A stretch of 64,000 nt of DNA from Scalesia atractyloides (GCA_947069175.1 CAMTDV010000012.1:40518341-40582340); one strand, 5' to 3'. Counted from the first letter of the stretch, positions 43,497 through 56,010 are shown. The notes: generated by a model not told the origin, from the sequence alone. Numbers and translations: made by a program.

Positions 43497-44209
43497 CTAA
43501 CACCTTTTTCGCAGTGTAGTTCGCTCCGTGGTGACCTTCGGTAGGCCCTTCATGACATTGGCGCAAAATGTCGGCTGCCCCTCTTCGAACATACACCTAC
43601 GAATCACTTGATCTGCTCCAACTTGAAACAAGAATGGGTCGTCCCAAATGTAATGCTTAAGATCTGCAAAGAACTTCCTCTTTTGCTGATGCGTCAATCC
43701 GTTGACAAGGATTCCATAGGCGAGGTAGTTTGCAAAGTCAGCAAACCAAGGCGACTCAACACTCACTTCCACGCTCATGAGGAACTCGTGGGGAAAATTG
43801 TCGTTTATTGGCTCTTCCAGCACATCCTCAGAATCTCTACGTTCAAGCCTCGAGAGATGATCGGCTGCAACATTCAACCACCCTTCTTGTCTTGGATCTC
43901 GATATCAAACTCTTGTAGCAACAGAATCCATCTAATTAGACGTGGTTTCGCATCCTGCTTGCTGAAAAGATATCTAATAGCCGCGTTATCCGTATATACA
44001 ATCGTCTTAGACAGCACGAGATATGATCTGAACTTGTCGAACGCAAAAACTACAGCCAAAAGCTCCTTCTCTGTGGCAGTGTAATTCTCTTGCGCATCAT
44101 GCAAGGTCTTGCTGGCGTAGTATATCGGGTGCAAGTGCTTGTCCTTCCGCTGTCCCAAGACTGCCCCTATCGCGAAATCGCTAGCGTCGCACATAATCTC
44201 AAATGGCAA
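43497..44209 (-). pseudogene. Athila RNase H and integrase zinc region
   Basis: From 44209: MPFEIMCDASDFAIGAVLGQ (RNase H, first Asp), HPIYYASKTL, ATEKELLAVVFA (Glu), IVYTDNAAIRYL (Asp) and RWILLLQEFDIEI. A frame change near 43877 leads to VAADHLSRLE and the start of the integrase zinc domain (RRCMFEEGQ). All RNase H acidic residues are visible. Confidence 0.9.
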
Positions 44210-44212
44210 CGC

Positions 44213-45200
44213 CTAGTTTGGTGCTACCAAAATAGGGGCTTCGATAAGCCTTCGCTTCAACAAGTTGAATGCCTCCAAGCATTCATCTGAAAACACAAAC
44301 GGAGCGTCCTTCTCCGAAAAACGGGTCATGGGTCTCGTGATTTTTGAAAAATCTTTAACGAATCTCCTGTAGAACCCGACATGACCAAGGAAACTCCTGA
44401 TTTCTCGTACTGAGGTCGGGGGTGGAAGTTTAGAAATGAGATCCACTTTGGCCGGATCAACCTCTAACCCCGCTTGCGAGATTTTGTGCCCGAGAACTAC
44501 CCCTTATTTCACCATGAAGTGGCATTTCTCCCAGTTAAGCACAAGATTGGTCTCTTCACACCTCATTAACATCTTTTTCAGATTTTTGAGACAATGATCA
44601 AAGGAACTCCCAAAAACAGAAAAATCATCCATGAACACCTCCATGGAGTCCTCAATCATGTCATGAAAAATAGCAACCATGCAGCACAGAAATGTCGCCG
44701 GTGCATTGCACAATCCGAAAGGCATATGCCGGTAGGCGAATATGCCGAAGGGGCAGGTAAACGTAGTCTTCTCTTGATCCTCAGGAGCGATTGGAATTTG
44801 AAAGTAACCAGAGAATCCATCCAGAAAACAATAAAACAACTTCCCTGTCATACGTTCCAACATTTGATAGATGAATGAAAGCGGGAAGTGGTCCTTGCGG
44901 GGTGGCGTCATTAAGTTTGCAGTAGTCAATGCAAACTCGCCATCCGGTGACGGTACGGGTCAGAATAAGCTCATTCCTATCGTTCGAGACTACAGTTATG
45001 CCTCCTTTCTTGGGCACCACTTGCACAAGGCTCACCCAAACTGAATCAGAGATAGGATATAATAACCCTGCATCTAGCAATTTAATCACCTCCTTCTTCA
45101 CGAGGTCTTGCATATTCGGGTTCAACCGCCTCTGATGTTGCGCACACGGCTTGTAATCATCCTCCATCAGAATTTTGTGACTGCAAAATGAAGGATTTAT
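44213..45200 (-). pseudogene. Athila reverse transcriptase
   Basis: From about 45130: RRLNPNMQDLVKKEVIKLLD, then GWRVCIDYCKLNDAT, and in another frame HFPLSFIYQMLERM, FCFLDGFSGYFQIPI-type, TTFTCPFGIFAYRHMPFGLC and NAPATF. VFMDDFSVFG (about 44635) is the catalytic box (FMDD). The thumb and connection start at 44446 (PPPTSVREIRSFLGHVGFYR). Two frame changes separate the blocks. Confidence 0.92.
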
Positions 45201-46020
45201 GTCGTTGAGATCCATAATCTTCCACGCCATGGATTTCTTATGAAGTTTTAGAACCTCGAGAAGTTTTCCATTTTCCTCTTCCTCCAAGGATGATGAAATG
45301 ATGACCGGAAGGGGACACTCATCATCTAGGAATCCATACTCGAGATGCGGCGAGAGCTCTTTCAACTCCAATGATGGTAGATCCTCAACTGAAGGTTTCG
45401 ACTTTTCTTCAACTTCACGATCAATCTCCATAAATCTATCCGGACTCTGGGAACCATCGTCACCGATTTGATAAACCAGCTGCTCAACTCCATGGCCCTC
45501 ATGCGTAATGCCATCTAGGCTCCCACACAATGCGTGTGTGTCCGAATCGATCTCCTCAATTGTGCCTTGGAAATGAGAGCTCACAAAAGTATCAACAATA
45601 TCAACATAATAGAGCGTATCGTCCCGACTTTGCGGATGCTACATCGACCGTTTAATGTCGAAGGTCACATGCTCGTCATTAACCCAGAGTGTGAGCTGGG
45701 CAGTGGCCACATCAACAATCGTCCTTGTGCTGTTGAAAAACGGACGTCCGAGTATCAAAGACACTTTTGAGTCTTCATCCATAACCAGAATAACAAAATC
45801 CACGGGAAACACGAATTTATCGATCTTAACAAGTATATTTTCAATGAACCCACGCGGATATTTGATTGAACGACCAACAAGTCGAATGCTCATCCTCGTG
45901 GGTGACGGCTCACCCAGATCCAGCTTAGCAAAAACGTATTACGACATAAGGTTTATGCTTGCTCCTAAATCAGCTAATGCGTGGCTAACAGACATGCTGC
46001 CAATAAGATAAGGAAGTGTA
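45201..46020 (-). pseudogene. Athila protease and linker to RT
   Basis: ALADLGASINLM near 45955-45990 is an intact retropepsin active site. It is followed, after a stop, by MSIRLVGRSIKYPRGFIENI and FVFPVDFVILVMDEDS, then the typical SLILGRPFFNSTRTIVDV block. The acidic linker (MEIDREVEEKSK, LEEEENGKLL) leads to the RT domain. Confidence 0.85.
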
Positions 46021-46403
46021 AAACTGCATGGATCTCCAATCTTATCAGGTAAACAATTTTGGAGAATAGCTGAGCACTTTCGTTCATCAACACACAAGAC
46101 ATGTCCTCGAGCTTTTGTTTGTTTGTGAGGATGTCCTTCAGAAACTTCGCGTATTTAGGCATTTGAGCCAACGCTTCAACAAATGGTATGTTTATATGCA
46201 ATTGCTTGAACATCTCAAGAAACTTACCATATTGTTCTTCGTTCCTTTGCTTCTTCAGCCTACCCGGGTACGGAACTGGAGGAGTATAATCTGTAACTGG
46301 CTTCTAGAGCTGTGCTGTACTTGCTGGGACTCGCCTAGCGTGTACCTCGTCCGAAGCGTCAGTATGGACCGTCTCAGTGATCGGTGGTGAGTCCGATATT
46401 TCA
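46021..46403 (-). pseudogene. Athila gag C-terminal segment downstream of the nested LTR
   Basis: Reads QLHINIPFVEALAQMPKYAK and FLKDILTNKQKLED, the conserved block between gag and protease in Athila/Tat elements. Upstream it runs into the solo LTR at 46403 and resumes at 49303. Confidence 0.8.
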
Positions 46404-49302
46404 TGTCACACCCTCAATTTCCACTTGCGGAGTTTTACCGCGAGGCGTGTGAACAAACCAGAATCTGAAACACTAGTACGTCGAACGACTCTATATGATT
46501 TGATTATACGTTTTCCAAAATTATTCTTTGTAGATTTTATATCAATTACCAATATTTAGCAGAGCATTAGTTTTAAAGTTTGAGCGGAAGCATAAATAAG
46601 TAATGATGCGGGCGCCAACACAAACGCCAAAACAACTTGAAAAATCCCAAAACAATGCTAATAAATAAGACTCTATAATGATGTCTTGTTCAATGCATGT
46701 GCGTGCACCTATAGCTCCTAGCGTCCTGAGAAACATGTAAAGAAACAAGTGTCAACATTAAAGATGAGTGAGTTCACAGGTTTTCATAAATTTGTTTGTT
46801 CAGTTATAGTTTGTTTACTCCATTATCCCTAACCCGGAATAACGTATTAGTTCCATTATTCCAATCCCGGAATAATAAGTTGTTGCTTCCAATATTCCAA
46901 ACCCGGAATATTAAGTTGTTGCTTCCAATATTCCAAACCCGGAATATTAAGTTGTTGTTTCCATTATCCCCAACCCGGGATAATAAGTTGATGTTTCCAA
47001 TATTCCAAACCCGGAATATTAAGTTGATTCGTAATTAAGTTCAATGTTAACATATATAGGTAGCTAACCTAAAGTCATGTCACGTAAGTGTTCGCGATCG
47101 AAGCTGACTGTTGTGCCTCCGTTTTGCCAGGCCTATCACATGACCATGGCGATGTTAGGCCAATTATTCATCCGTTGACCATACCCGGTCGGCTAGCGCG
47201 ACTAGCTCGGATGGGGCTCGTCAGACCCAGTAGTACTACTTATAATTCCCCCGCTATTAAACCCAAATACTAACGATCCGAGAGATTGTCGAGGACTTAA
47301 GTGATAAAGCTGCTTAGCGACCATAACATTACATTAACATTAACTTAGTTATCGATTAGTTATGTGACGTTAAATTCGTATAACGTAAAGAGATTGAGTT
47401 TGAGAGTGTATACATGTTTCTCCCCCTGTTGTTTAAAAACCGTATAAAGTTAGGGGCCGTGAACTCACCTTTATTTGCTCGGTTAGTGTAGCAAAGAAGT
47501 TATAAGAGATGGGACTGCTAGTTGCGTCCTAACAAACCAATTAATTCAAAGTTAGTGTGTGAACACACCAATACAAATTCCACACGTAATTTACACACAA
47601 AGGGATACACACAAACAACATATCTAATACTCAAACATGCATGCAAGTATCCTCATGTGATCCTAGTGATTAAAACAACTTATCATAACCATAAACCAAT
47701 TCATGCCACAATTTGGTGCACACAATCACAAGTTCTCAAATTCCAGTTTAGCACTCATAATTCAGCTGTTTTCTAGGATTTTTATAAAATAGTTCTAACA
47801 TTCCAAAAATTCTAATATTTTTACAGTAAGTGACATCTATACCATAGAAATTTATATAATTTTCCCAAGTCCTAAACCTTTACCAATTAACCATAAATAT
47901 TAATATACTAGGCTGCAGTCAGATTTACCGTTTTCTGACTGCAGTCCACGGAAGAATTTCTTTAAAAATCACTGATCGTCCAATTAACAAAATTCCAGTT
48001 GGAGTTGCCCGGAAATTTCCATACCTAGTTGCTGTACAAAAATCATGGCTCAACTCCCTACTGATTTTAAAATCCAACTCGATAAACAACTAACAAAATT
48101 TCAGGATTTTCACAGTTTTAGTTACTGAAATTATTTGGCCCTTTAAAAATATCAAACGACTTCAGAAAATTATGAATCCAGCGCCATTAGATTCGTTATT
48201 CAAATCTCTACGTTCTAGACATCAGAAAATCCGTTTTTCGACTACTAATGACCAAGTTACAGCCAGATGAAGTCGGCTGTAACTATTACTCAGCAACTGT
48301 TTCAGCATATCATTATTATAAATTCGCATAAACCGTTCCTATTATTAACCTAGGCGATCATGAACCGGTTTTCTAATCCTAGATCAATACCTATAACAAA
48401 TCTATGCAAACCCCAATCAATATCTCTAGTTTTTATAATCCAAAACACAGCTTATATTTTCCAGATTTTGAACAAACATCAAGCTTTCCATCTAACATAA
48501 TCAATCCGCAAAATAACACAATCACTACATTCAACACATATATTCGAACATGATCTGGCAACATATGATAAATTCTAGACTTTTAAAGATAAGGTACACG
48601 AACCGTGATTACTATAAGAGATCGGTGATCAAGGATGCTTGCGGCCGAGAGGAAAGAAAGGCTGATCTCGCGACCGAGGAATGAGGCTAAGCTGTTTGTG
48701 ATCGAGATGGAGTGTATCAAGACTGAACTCGTGACTGAATGGAGGTGAAGATGGCGATGGTTGCTGCTGCTGCGACCGAGAGGAAGGAACGAACGAGGGA
48801 GGAAGCTGTCCGCGATCACAAGGCTGCCGACGACAGTTTTTGTTTAGGGTTTTTGTGTATGTGAATGAAGCATGCATGTGAATTGTATTTATAGGCAAAG
48901 AGGGAGATGAGGGTTACGGTTTGGACTAGTTCTCGCGGCCAAGGGCTTGGGTGGGTTCGGTTTGGGTTTGAACTCAATAAGTTCGCGGTGTTGGGCTCGA
49001 TTTCGGCCGAGAGTGTTTTGGTTTAGGGTTTAGGTTTGCTCTCGGTTTGGGTTTGATCTTGGCCGAAGACTTGAGTTAAAGTTTAAAACTTTGTTACTCC
49101 TAGAGTCACAATGAATCGAAGTTGGTTCGTGTCGCGGTTCGGTTCAGTTCGTGTACATATCTACTGTAATTACTTTATAACTAACACAATCACCCAAACA
49201 CTCATCACGTATTCATTTAACTCGTACCCGTTCATACACATAGCACGTAATTAGTTTGACAAGTATTACGTTTAAGTTATCCGAAAAACCCGGGATATCA
49301 CA
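46404..49302. mobile_element. Solo LTR of a Ty3/gypsy element, 2.9 kb
   Basis: Starts TGTCACACCCTC, ends GGGATATCACA, and is flanked by the perfect 5-bp duplication TTTCA (46399-46403 and 49303-49307) inside the Athila gag-protease coding region. No internal gag or pol, so the element recombined to a single LTR. Contains a 36-bp tandem array (46808-47036), a conserved hairpin at 48252-48280, and two 10-bp sites GTGAGTTCAC/GTGAACTCAC. A diverged inverted relative lies at about 59050-60290. Confidence 0.92.
46808..47036. repeat. 36-bp tandem repeat built on AATATTCC...GGAATATT palindromes
   Basis: Landmark TTGTTGCTTCC-type steps at 46880, 46916, 46952 and 46988 give a 36-bp period, about six units in all. 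Each unit contains an inverted repeat of the form AATATTCC-AAACCC-GGAATATT or ATTATCC...GGGATAAT, so stem halves co-vary between units. Confidence 0.85.
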
Positions 49303-49307
49303 TTTCA

Positions 49308-50883
49308 GGTCCCGTGGCTTTACCACTCCTCGTCATCACTGCATTAACATGCCCTCCTTGCGTTTGGCTCTGTATTGCCCGGAAGACCGCCCTGAGGCTG
49401 CTCATATAGCATCTTAGCCAACTGGCCAACCTGATTCTCAATGGCTTGAATGGAGGCTTTTTGACTACTCATCTCCCCTTCTTGGGCTATGAAACGCTCC
49501 TCGTGCTGCTGATAGCACTTTTCAGCCAACTGATTCGCATTGTTAGAGTTGCTTAAAAGCTGTGCCATCATTTCCTCCAACTTAGAGTTATTTTGAGGGG
49601 CTGTTGCTGGGAGCTGCTCCCGGCCACCCTGATTATGGTACATATTCGAATGCGGCTGGTAGGAGTGACTCTGAGACTGAAAAGACTGACCGTAGGATTG
49701 CTATGGTGCGGGAGCACACTAAGCATACCCGAGTGGGTTTTGGTTACCTGAACCACCCTTCCACCCAAAGTTTGGGTGATTCTTCCATCCCGGATTGTAC
49801 GTGTTGCTATAAGGGTTATTTTGAGGTCTAGTTTGGTTTCCCAGATAATCCACCTCCTCGTGGCCTGTAAACATAACATCCTGCTCGCACGCACCTAGCT
49901 CGTGTGAAATCCCACATTTCTCACATGAAGATTGAACCCGCGAAACATTATGGGCTTGATCAATTATTTTAGCAAGGGCTCCAATCTGCACAGTAAGAGC
50001 CGTATATGTATCAACAGCATGCACCCCTTAATGAGATTATGTCCTAGCTCTCTTTCCGGCTTGACGAGAACTCGACTTCAAAGCAGCTTTCTCAATAATC
50101 GCGTAGGCTTCATTCGGTGTTTTCGTTTCAAGATCACCCCCTGCGTACACATCTAAACACTCCTGCGAATCATAGTTGAGTCCTTGGTAGAAAGTCAATA
50201 CCAGCTGTCTTTTGGATAACCCATGGGTGGGGCATCAATAAGAAGATCTCTAAACCTTTCCCAAGCCGTGTGTAAGGATTCTCCATCATCCTGTCGGAAT
50301 GTCATGATAAGGTTCTTTAACTTGGCTGTTTTTCTAGAGGAAAGTACTTCTGCATAAACAGCTATGCCATCTCATTCCAGGTGGTAATGGATCCTGCGGG
50401 AAGTGATAAAAGCCAAGCTCTGGCTTTGTATCGCAATGAGAACGGGAAGAGTCGCAATCGGATCGCGTCATCAGGAACGTCTCGTATCTTGAAAGTAGAG
50501 CACACCTCAAGAAATGCAGCAATGTGTCGACCAGGGTCCTCGTGATCCTTTCCATCAAACTGCACCGAATTTTGAAACATGTTGATGATGCTGGATTTGT
50601 CGAAATTCAGTGCCACGACAGTAGGTTGGGCGATGATAGGATGCAGGCCTTCGCCTCCTTGATGGCCGGTCTCATTCAACGGCCGGTCATCTTCTGCCAT
50701 GGTGCTCCCCCCTTCAACCTCTGAGCTCTCACTCTCAGTAGGTATCTCCGGCTCATCAGTTGCAGCTGAGATTAGTTGTGCAACAACGCGGGACCTTTCT
50801 CAAAGTCTCCTACTCCTCCTCCTCCGGTCACGTTCTTGATCGTTAGACGGCTTAGCAGTAACGGACGTGGGGGTTGAGGACAT
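49308..50883 (-). pseudogene. Athila gag
   Basis: Starts at ATG 50883 (MSSTPTSVTAKPSNDQERD), with a stop soon after in the Arg-rich stretch. The capsid domain begins near 50640 (VVALNFDKSSIINMFQNSVQ) with FDGKDHEDPGRHIAAFLEVC, DAIRLRLFPFSL and KARAWLLSLP. It continues in other frames through a DGESLHTAWERFRDL block. A zinc knuckle with Cys-x2-Cys-x4-His-x4-Cys spacing (CEKCGISHELGAC) lies near 49910. The C-terminal part has the coiled EMSSQKASIQAIENQVGQL region and ends at the solo LTR. Structural coat protein of the element; not intact. Confidence 0.88.
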
Positions 50884-51066
50884 CAACCTGTAAGGAAGGG
50901 ATAAGCACGTCCTGAAATAAACAAATATAATACAATATAATATTAATAAAATAATTTATTTATTTTTTTTGGCATGAAAGAATTAATATTTATTATTATT
51001 TTTTTTTAAATAAATAGCCAATCAATTAACTCGAATTCGAAAAGAATAAATTAACAAATAATCTTG

Positions 51067-51108
<42 letters not shown>

Positions 51109-51345
51109 ATAATTTATTTATGTTTTTTTGGCATGGAAGAATTAATATTTATTATTATTTTTTTTAAATAAATAGCCAATCAATTAACTCGAATTCGAAA
51201 AGAATAAATTAACAAATAATCTTGCAAATATATATATATATATATATATATACCAATAAATGAACAAATAAGCAAGTATGAACAAATATTCACAAGCATG
51301 TACACCAGTAAAAAAGTGACTCGGATCGTTCCAAAAGCTCGCCGC
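50884..51345 (-). repeat. Athila leader with tandem duplication and TA microsatellites
   Basis: A segment of about 159 bp is duplicated in tandem (GGCATGAAAGAATTAATATT near 50971 and GGCATGGAAGAATTAATATT near 51130). Each copy ends in a TA dinucleotide run (about 51068-51100 and 51229-51252). No coding sequence. Confidence 0.8.
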
Positions 51346-51364
51346 ATCCCCGACAACGGCGCCA
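51346..51364 (-). other. Primer binding site of the Athila element
   Basis: On the - strand TGGCGCCGTTGTCGGGGAT, ten bases inside the 5' LTR border, is complementary to the 3' end of a plant aspartate tRNA, the usual Athila/Tat primer. Confidence 0.85.
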
Positions 51365-51373
51365 AAAACTTGA

Positions 51374-53149
51374 TGTGTGCGTATATATACATATTTTTAC
51401 AATGAATTTTACACACAAACTCGGTTTTAATATTTATAAAAATGATTTATACCTTAACATTAAAACACACACAAAAGGACAAGTGTACCCTATCGTATAT
51501 GTAGTAAAGTATGGGTAAGAAGCAGATATCGATCCATGGACACGAGCAGGCGCCTATGTACTAAACCGTTGTCATTTGTCTGCCGGTAAAAAGATATGTG
51601 AAAGAGTTTTTAACTAAAGTTTCTAAAAATATATTTTAAAACATATAAGACTCCAAATACAAAATTATAATCTTTTTCTTTTGTCTTGTTTTATAAACAA
51701 CCTAAGCATGTAACTAAGTTGGAAATGCCGTAAGGCAATTGATCAATCTTCCAATTATAAAGACAATTAATATCCCTTTCAGGAATCCTAACATGATAAT
51801 TATTCGGAAAGTTAACGCGATAAACACACTTTAACCACCTAAAATTATCCATTAACGAGCTATTATATATTTTCATGCGAATCTTTTAAAAATAAGTTAG
51901 TCATCCGTTAAGAGTATTCTAACCTCACTTTATCAAGAAAAAAAATACCGATAACACAATACAACCACCAAGACAAGCATAAAGTAGATCATATCACAAA
52001 CTTATCCATTTTGCAAGTCTTAAACATAAATCTACCAAGTTGGCCATTTTAACCAAAAATACTCAACAAAGATTATGACCCATGTTACGAACTCGCAATA
52101 ACACCATCTAACCCTTTAGAGCCCTTACATGTAAGAAAGCATTCTTGATCAAAATTAGACTTTTTTTTATTAAACCAATACTCATTTCTAGTTTCATGGT
52201 GTAAACACATTAACAAGTTAATAGTTTACTAATAAATGATTAATTATGGGGTTTTATCAACTTATCCTAACTAACCATTTATTAATCATCCAAGATAAAC
52301 AACCTCGATCAAGGATGTTGCCTGAGCTTCATTCCAACATAATTACAAACTAAAGATTGTTCAGAAAACAAATCTCTTAATAGCATTCATAATAATAATA
52401 CATAAACATCACTCAATGCTTGCAAATGTGCTTAAAAGGTATGTTAAGAACAAGAAATCAAACCATAAACAAGCAAGGATTTGATGGATTGGATGATAGA
52501 TAAGCTTATTGCAACCTTGAGGCTTGAAATCGTCTCAACCAGGAAGCTCTCGAACCTCAGAAATCGCCCAGAAGCTTGGAAAATTACCCAACATTTCGAC
52601 CAGTAGCGTCTGCTCTGTTTTATAGAGAAATTCATATCGCATGGTCGTGCACTTTATGTGCACGCCCGTGCAGTCATCAGCATGACGTCAGCTGCAAGGT
52701 ATGGGTTGACAAGTGGACTTTGGGCGTCAAAGTCTTCAGATGTGCAAGTCGTGCACTTGGTTCGCACGGCCATGCAGGGTCTCCAGATAACCTATTGATC
52801 GATGTTCAGCCAGTGCATGGTAGTGAACCTAGGTCACACGGCCGTGCGTGCCGAGAAGGCAGCTGCACTGCCTTGTGCACTGCTAGTGCTCCCGAGATCG
52901 CAAGTCACGCATGGTCGTGCCGATGACTTGCACGGCCGTGCGTGAGCTGTAACTTCAACAGTTTCTGCAGAATTCATCCAGAACGTTAGTCAATCCCACT
53001 TTTTCTCCAACTTTGTCTGTGGCACACCGTTTTGGACATGAAAATATAAAAGTGACCGATTAAGTACCTAAACGACGAAGTTTTAGCCAAAAACGCATGA
53101 AACGAGAGTAAAATGGGGTACTTAAATATGTATATTTGAACATATATCA
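51374..53149 (-). repeat. 5' LTR of the Athila element
   Basis: Collinear with the 3' LTR except for small deletions (for example near 52310). On the - strand it begins TGATATATG and ends in CACACA. It carries the same CG palindromes at the same places (e.g. near 52640, 52760, 52836 and 52910-52940), partly mutated. Confidence 0.9.
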
Positions 53150-53211
53150 GGGGTGTGTAAAGAAGGACATGATTCATTATATTGCCCTTAGGTTCTACTG
53201 ATGATGTAAGT
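53150..53211 (+). pseudogene. gag part 2 of the old Ty3/gypsy element
   Basis: Directly at the right border of the Athila element the + strand continues the interrupted gag frame: the sequence left of the insertion ends ...CEVD, and here VCKEGHDSLYCP follows, together a recognisable zinc-knuckle region. After a stop the sequence is cut again by a second LTR element at about 53212. Confidence 0.7.
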
Positions 53212-55432
53212 TGTTTGTGCATAATGTCTATTGCCTACGTCTAGGATATGTTGTTTATATATATAGGGCTTAGAACATCAGTTTGTAAATGTTAATATAT
53301 GTTTTATTCGTTTAGTAAATGACTCGTATGAGTCGAGTCTTATGACTCTACGAGTGACACTCTGGTACTCGTACGAGGCAACCAGTCACACGAGTCATAC
53401 TCAGTTACACACTCTCCTGTGCGAGTCATGTCGACCTATAAATAGAGGAGTGTTGTGTCAGAAACTAGAAACTCTGTTGGTGTGGCGAAGCCCTGCTGAA
53501 CTGTTTACTTGCTCTGTACTTATTCACGTTTATCAATACAATTCAAGGCATTTAAGCAGTAGATCTCATTTGTTTGTTTGTCAAACTCACTAACAATGAA
53601 TTCCACCTCTGTTAGTTAGTCAGATTTGGCTCTCGCGATCCCCCCTCACAAGTGGAGCTACGGTACTGATTCATTCAATCTAATAGTTGATGAATCACCT
53701 ACGCTCGTGAAATTTGGACGTATGAGGAGTTTTAGACGTAAAACATAAAATAATTGGACAATCCACGGACATAATGTAAAATTGAAACCATAGGATTGTT
53801 AGAAACTGATTCTCGACCAGATATGTGCAAAACTCATGTCGAAATTCAAAGAAATGAAGATTCTGGTTCGAAAAAACGTTATCAGTTTCATTCGTACGAG
53901 TGAGTCTCTGTGGCTCGTACGAGTGACAATTGGTCACTCGCACGAAGCATCACTCGTACGAAGCAAATCACTCATACGAAGTGCAACTTGTATGAAGTGG
54001 TGACAAAAAAGGCATTTTTTGATCGTATTGACGAGACGAGTGTCCAGAAAAAATTTGGTGATTACAACTTTTTTCGTGTTTTTAATGTCTACTTTGAGCT
54101 GTTCGGGGACACCGTCTAGAGCTTCAGAGTATAGATTTGATGATACGGTCACAAAGGGATGAAGATTTTGGGGTAGTCACTGATATCTGCGCAAAACATT
54201 GATCATCAGTGTAGTGACTATTAATGGGCCTTAACGTTAAATCAACATTTGATCAAAACTGCAATTTTGGTACCATATGCTGCAGTCGTGCTATAATCTT
54301 CTTTCCCATAAGAACACAAGAGGCCAGAATTTGCAAAAAATGAGGGGGAATAAAAATTTCACGTATATGTTAAAATTCCTGCATTTTTGAAATTCGTGAT
54401 GCTGCAACAGTATCCGGGTGGTTCCGACTGCAGATTATCTTAGAAACACAGAGGATCGAAGATTCATTAGTGATGAGATAAGTTTATGTCTATTCACGAA
54501 ATAGACTATACATTCAGAATGTTTCTCAGATTCGATATGTTACCAGATAGTTTGTTTCCGATGATTTACTGATTGAGAAGATTTTACGGATATTCATTGA
54601 TTTGAAGTTTTTGTTGTGGTAATTCGAAGTTTCTATCATTGTCGGTTGGGTTTTGAAGATCAGAGGATCGAGCATCAGAGGAGTGCGCTAAACCGAACGC
54701 GGATGTGGTTAACGTCGAAACGGAGAAGCTACATTGGTTAATTTCAAGTTGGTGATTATTCGAGGAAATTTGTAGATCAAGCAAATCAGAGGAGGTCTTG
54801 AACCATGCAAACAAAAGACCTGAAGATTAATTTCTGGAGAAAATTATTTAAGGGGGAATGTTGCTTAACGTTGATAATGCAAACCCGGATCTTCAATCAA
54901 GGGGGAATTACGACGTCAACAGAACCCAAATGAAGTTGAAGAATATTCAAACACAGCTCTCGGATTTCAAGAACAAGTTTAACATCGACAGTGAGCCCAA
55001 GGGGGAAATTGTTAATGCACTTTATGGCCGTCACTGTGCGAATAGGCTAGAAAGAGTGTGTATTGAATATTGTATAGATTAGATATGAACACATGACCCA
55101 AGTGCGAACGAGTATTGGCTCGCGAGTGATGTGTGCCTCATACGAGTGACAATGTGCTTCATACGAGTGACTTTGTTACTCGTACGAGTTATAACATATC
55201 ACTCGTACGAATGATCCTTCGTACGACTGACAACCTGCTCGCTTCGCATGAGCTATCGTGTCTATTAATAGGTGTTGTGTGTTCATTGTTTTTTAAGTTT
55301 TGGAAGTTCCCTGAGGGGAAACGCTGGCGGATTCTCTCCAGGAACTCCACCAGCCAGACAAGATGTATACTCTTTCGGTATGAATGAATGAAAAGCTTCC
55401 GCTGATTCTGTTCCTACTCCATTTTATATAGT
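53212..55432 (+). mobile_element. Non-coding LTR element with strongly diverged LTRs
   Basis: A 3' LTR starts TGTTAATGCAC at 55009, just after the polypurine tract CCAAGGGGGAAAT. A candidate 5' LTR starts TGTTTGTGCATAATG at 53212 and runs to about 53597, with a TATA box (CTATAAATA, about 53438). The 3' copy has the analogous ATTAATAGG...GTTGTGTG. The internal 1.4 kb has no gag or pol, only polypurine-like AAGGGGGAA steps near 54849, 54898 and 54998. ACTCGTACGAGT-type palindromes are in both LTRs and the interior. The left and right limits are approximate. Confidence 0.55.
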
Positions 55433-56010
55433 TATGCCGAATCTGTACTATCCCCAAAGCTTCCGTCTAGAACCGCCACCGCCCACGGGACCACATAAGT
55501 TTTGTTCAAAACTCAGTTCTAGGTTAGAGTTACAACTCACTAGAGGAGCGCGGATCCTTCTGATTTTAGCCCCGCCAGAGTCTGTTCCAAAGGTTTGGTG
55601 AAGGACATATGGAGGTGAGGTTCAACCCGATATTAGTGAGAGGAACGAGGAAAATTAATATAGGATGAATAAATTGCTAGAATCCAATTGCTATAATCCA
55701 TAGTCCTTCAGAGTGAGAGTAGATATAATGAGCAGCAGAAGAAGAATAGGAGTTTGAACTGATGTTTAGGAACCATGGTGCAGTTCTCCAGAACTTAGAA
55801 AGAACTATAGGTGAGATAGCTAATAGGTTTATTGATAGACTTACATGTACATTCCCTAGCACCACCCAGGTTAACCCGAACGTCCAATTGCATGTCGTGT
55901 TCACTAATAGTAGTAGAAGCACGAGAGTAGTTAATGATGGGTTTGAGTTAGAAAAGGTGATAGAGCGAAGAAGGCTGTTATTAAAGAGGTAGATTTGAAG
56001 AAGGTAGCTG
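55433..56010 (+). pseudogene. gag part 3 of the old Ty3/gypsy element
   Basis: From 55440 a YYPQSFRLEPPPPTGP-like stretch, then after frame changes an open frame at 55762-55992 with MFRNHGAVLQNLERTIGEIA, RFIDRLTCTFPSTTQVNPN and a Lys/Arg-Glu-rich tail. This is the conserved coiled segment at the end of Athila/Tat gag. Confidence 0.75.

Larger units (their letters stand above)
36613..53149 (-). mobile_element. Athila-type Ty3/gypsy retrotransposon, 16.5 kb including a nested solo LTR
   Basis: On the - strand in order: 5' LTR (53149-51374), tRNA-Asp-type primer site, leader, gag, [solo LTR], protease, RT, RNase H, integrase, non-coding palindrome-rich region, env-position ORF, non-coding region, polypurine tract, 3' LTR (38447-36613). 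Without the 2.9-kb insertion it is about 13.6 kb, a usual size for Athila. Coding frames contain stops and frameshifts, so it is not autonomous now. It split the gag of an older + strand element. A clean 5-bp target duplication is not obvious; the borders are run through TG-rich sequence. Confidence 0.92.

Noticed and set aside
46808..47036. Regular 36-bp repeats, and the 61-bp array at 2499-2820, as CRISPR-like arrays
   Set aside because: There are no unique spacers between repeats; whole units are tandem copies, they lie in LTRs, and the window is a plant nuclear genome.
49344..50700. + strand ORFs across the Athila gag, protease and integrase as genes
   Set aside because: All overlap motif-bearing frames on the - strand, which explain the open reading.
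36607..53157. GTGTG as the target duplication of the Ath­ila element
   Set aside because: GTGTG occurs at both borders, but using it would require the LTR to begin inside TGTGTG on one side and leave three unexplained bases on the other. The TG-rich context makes a chance match likely.
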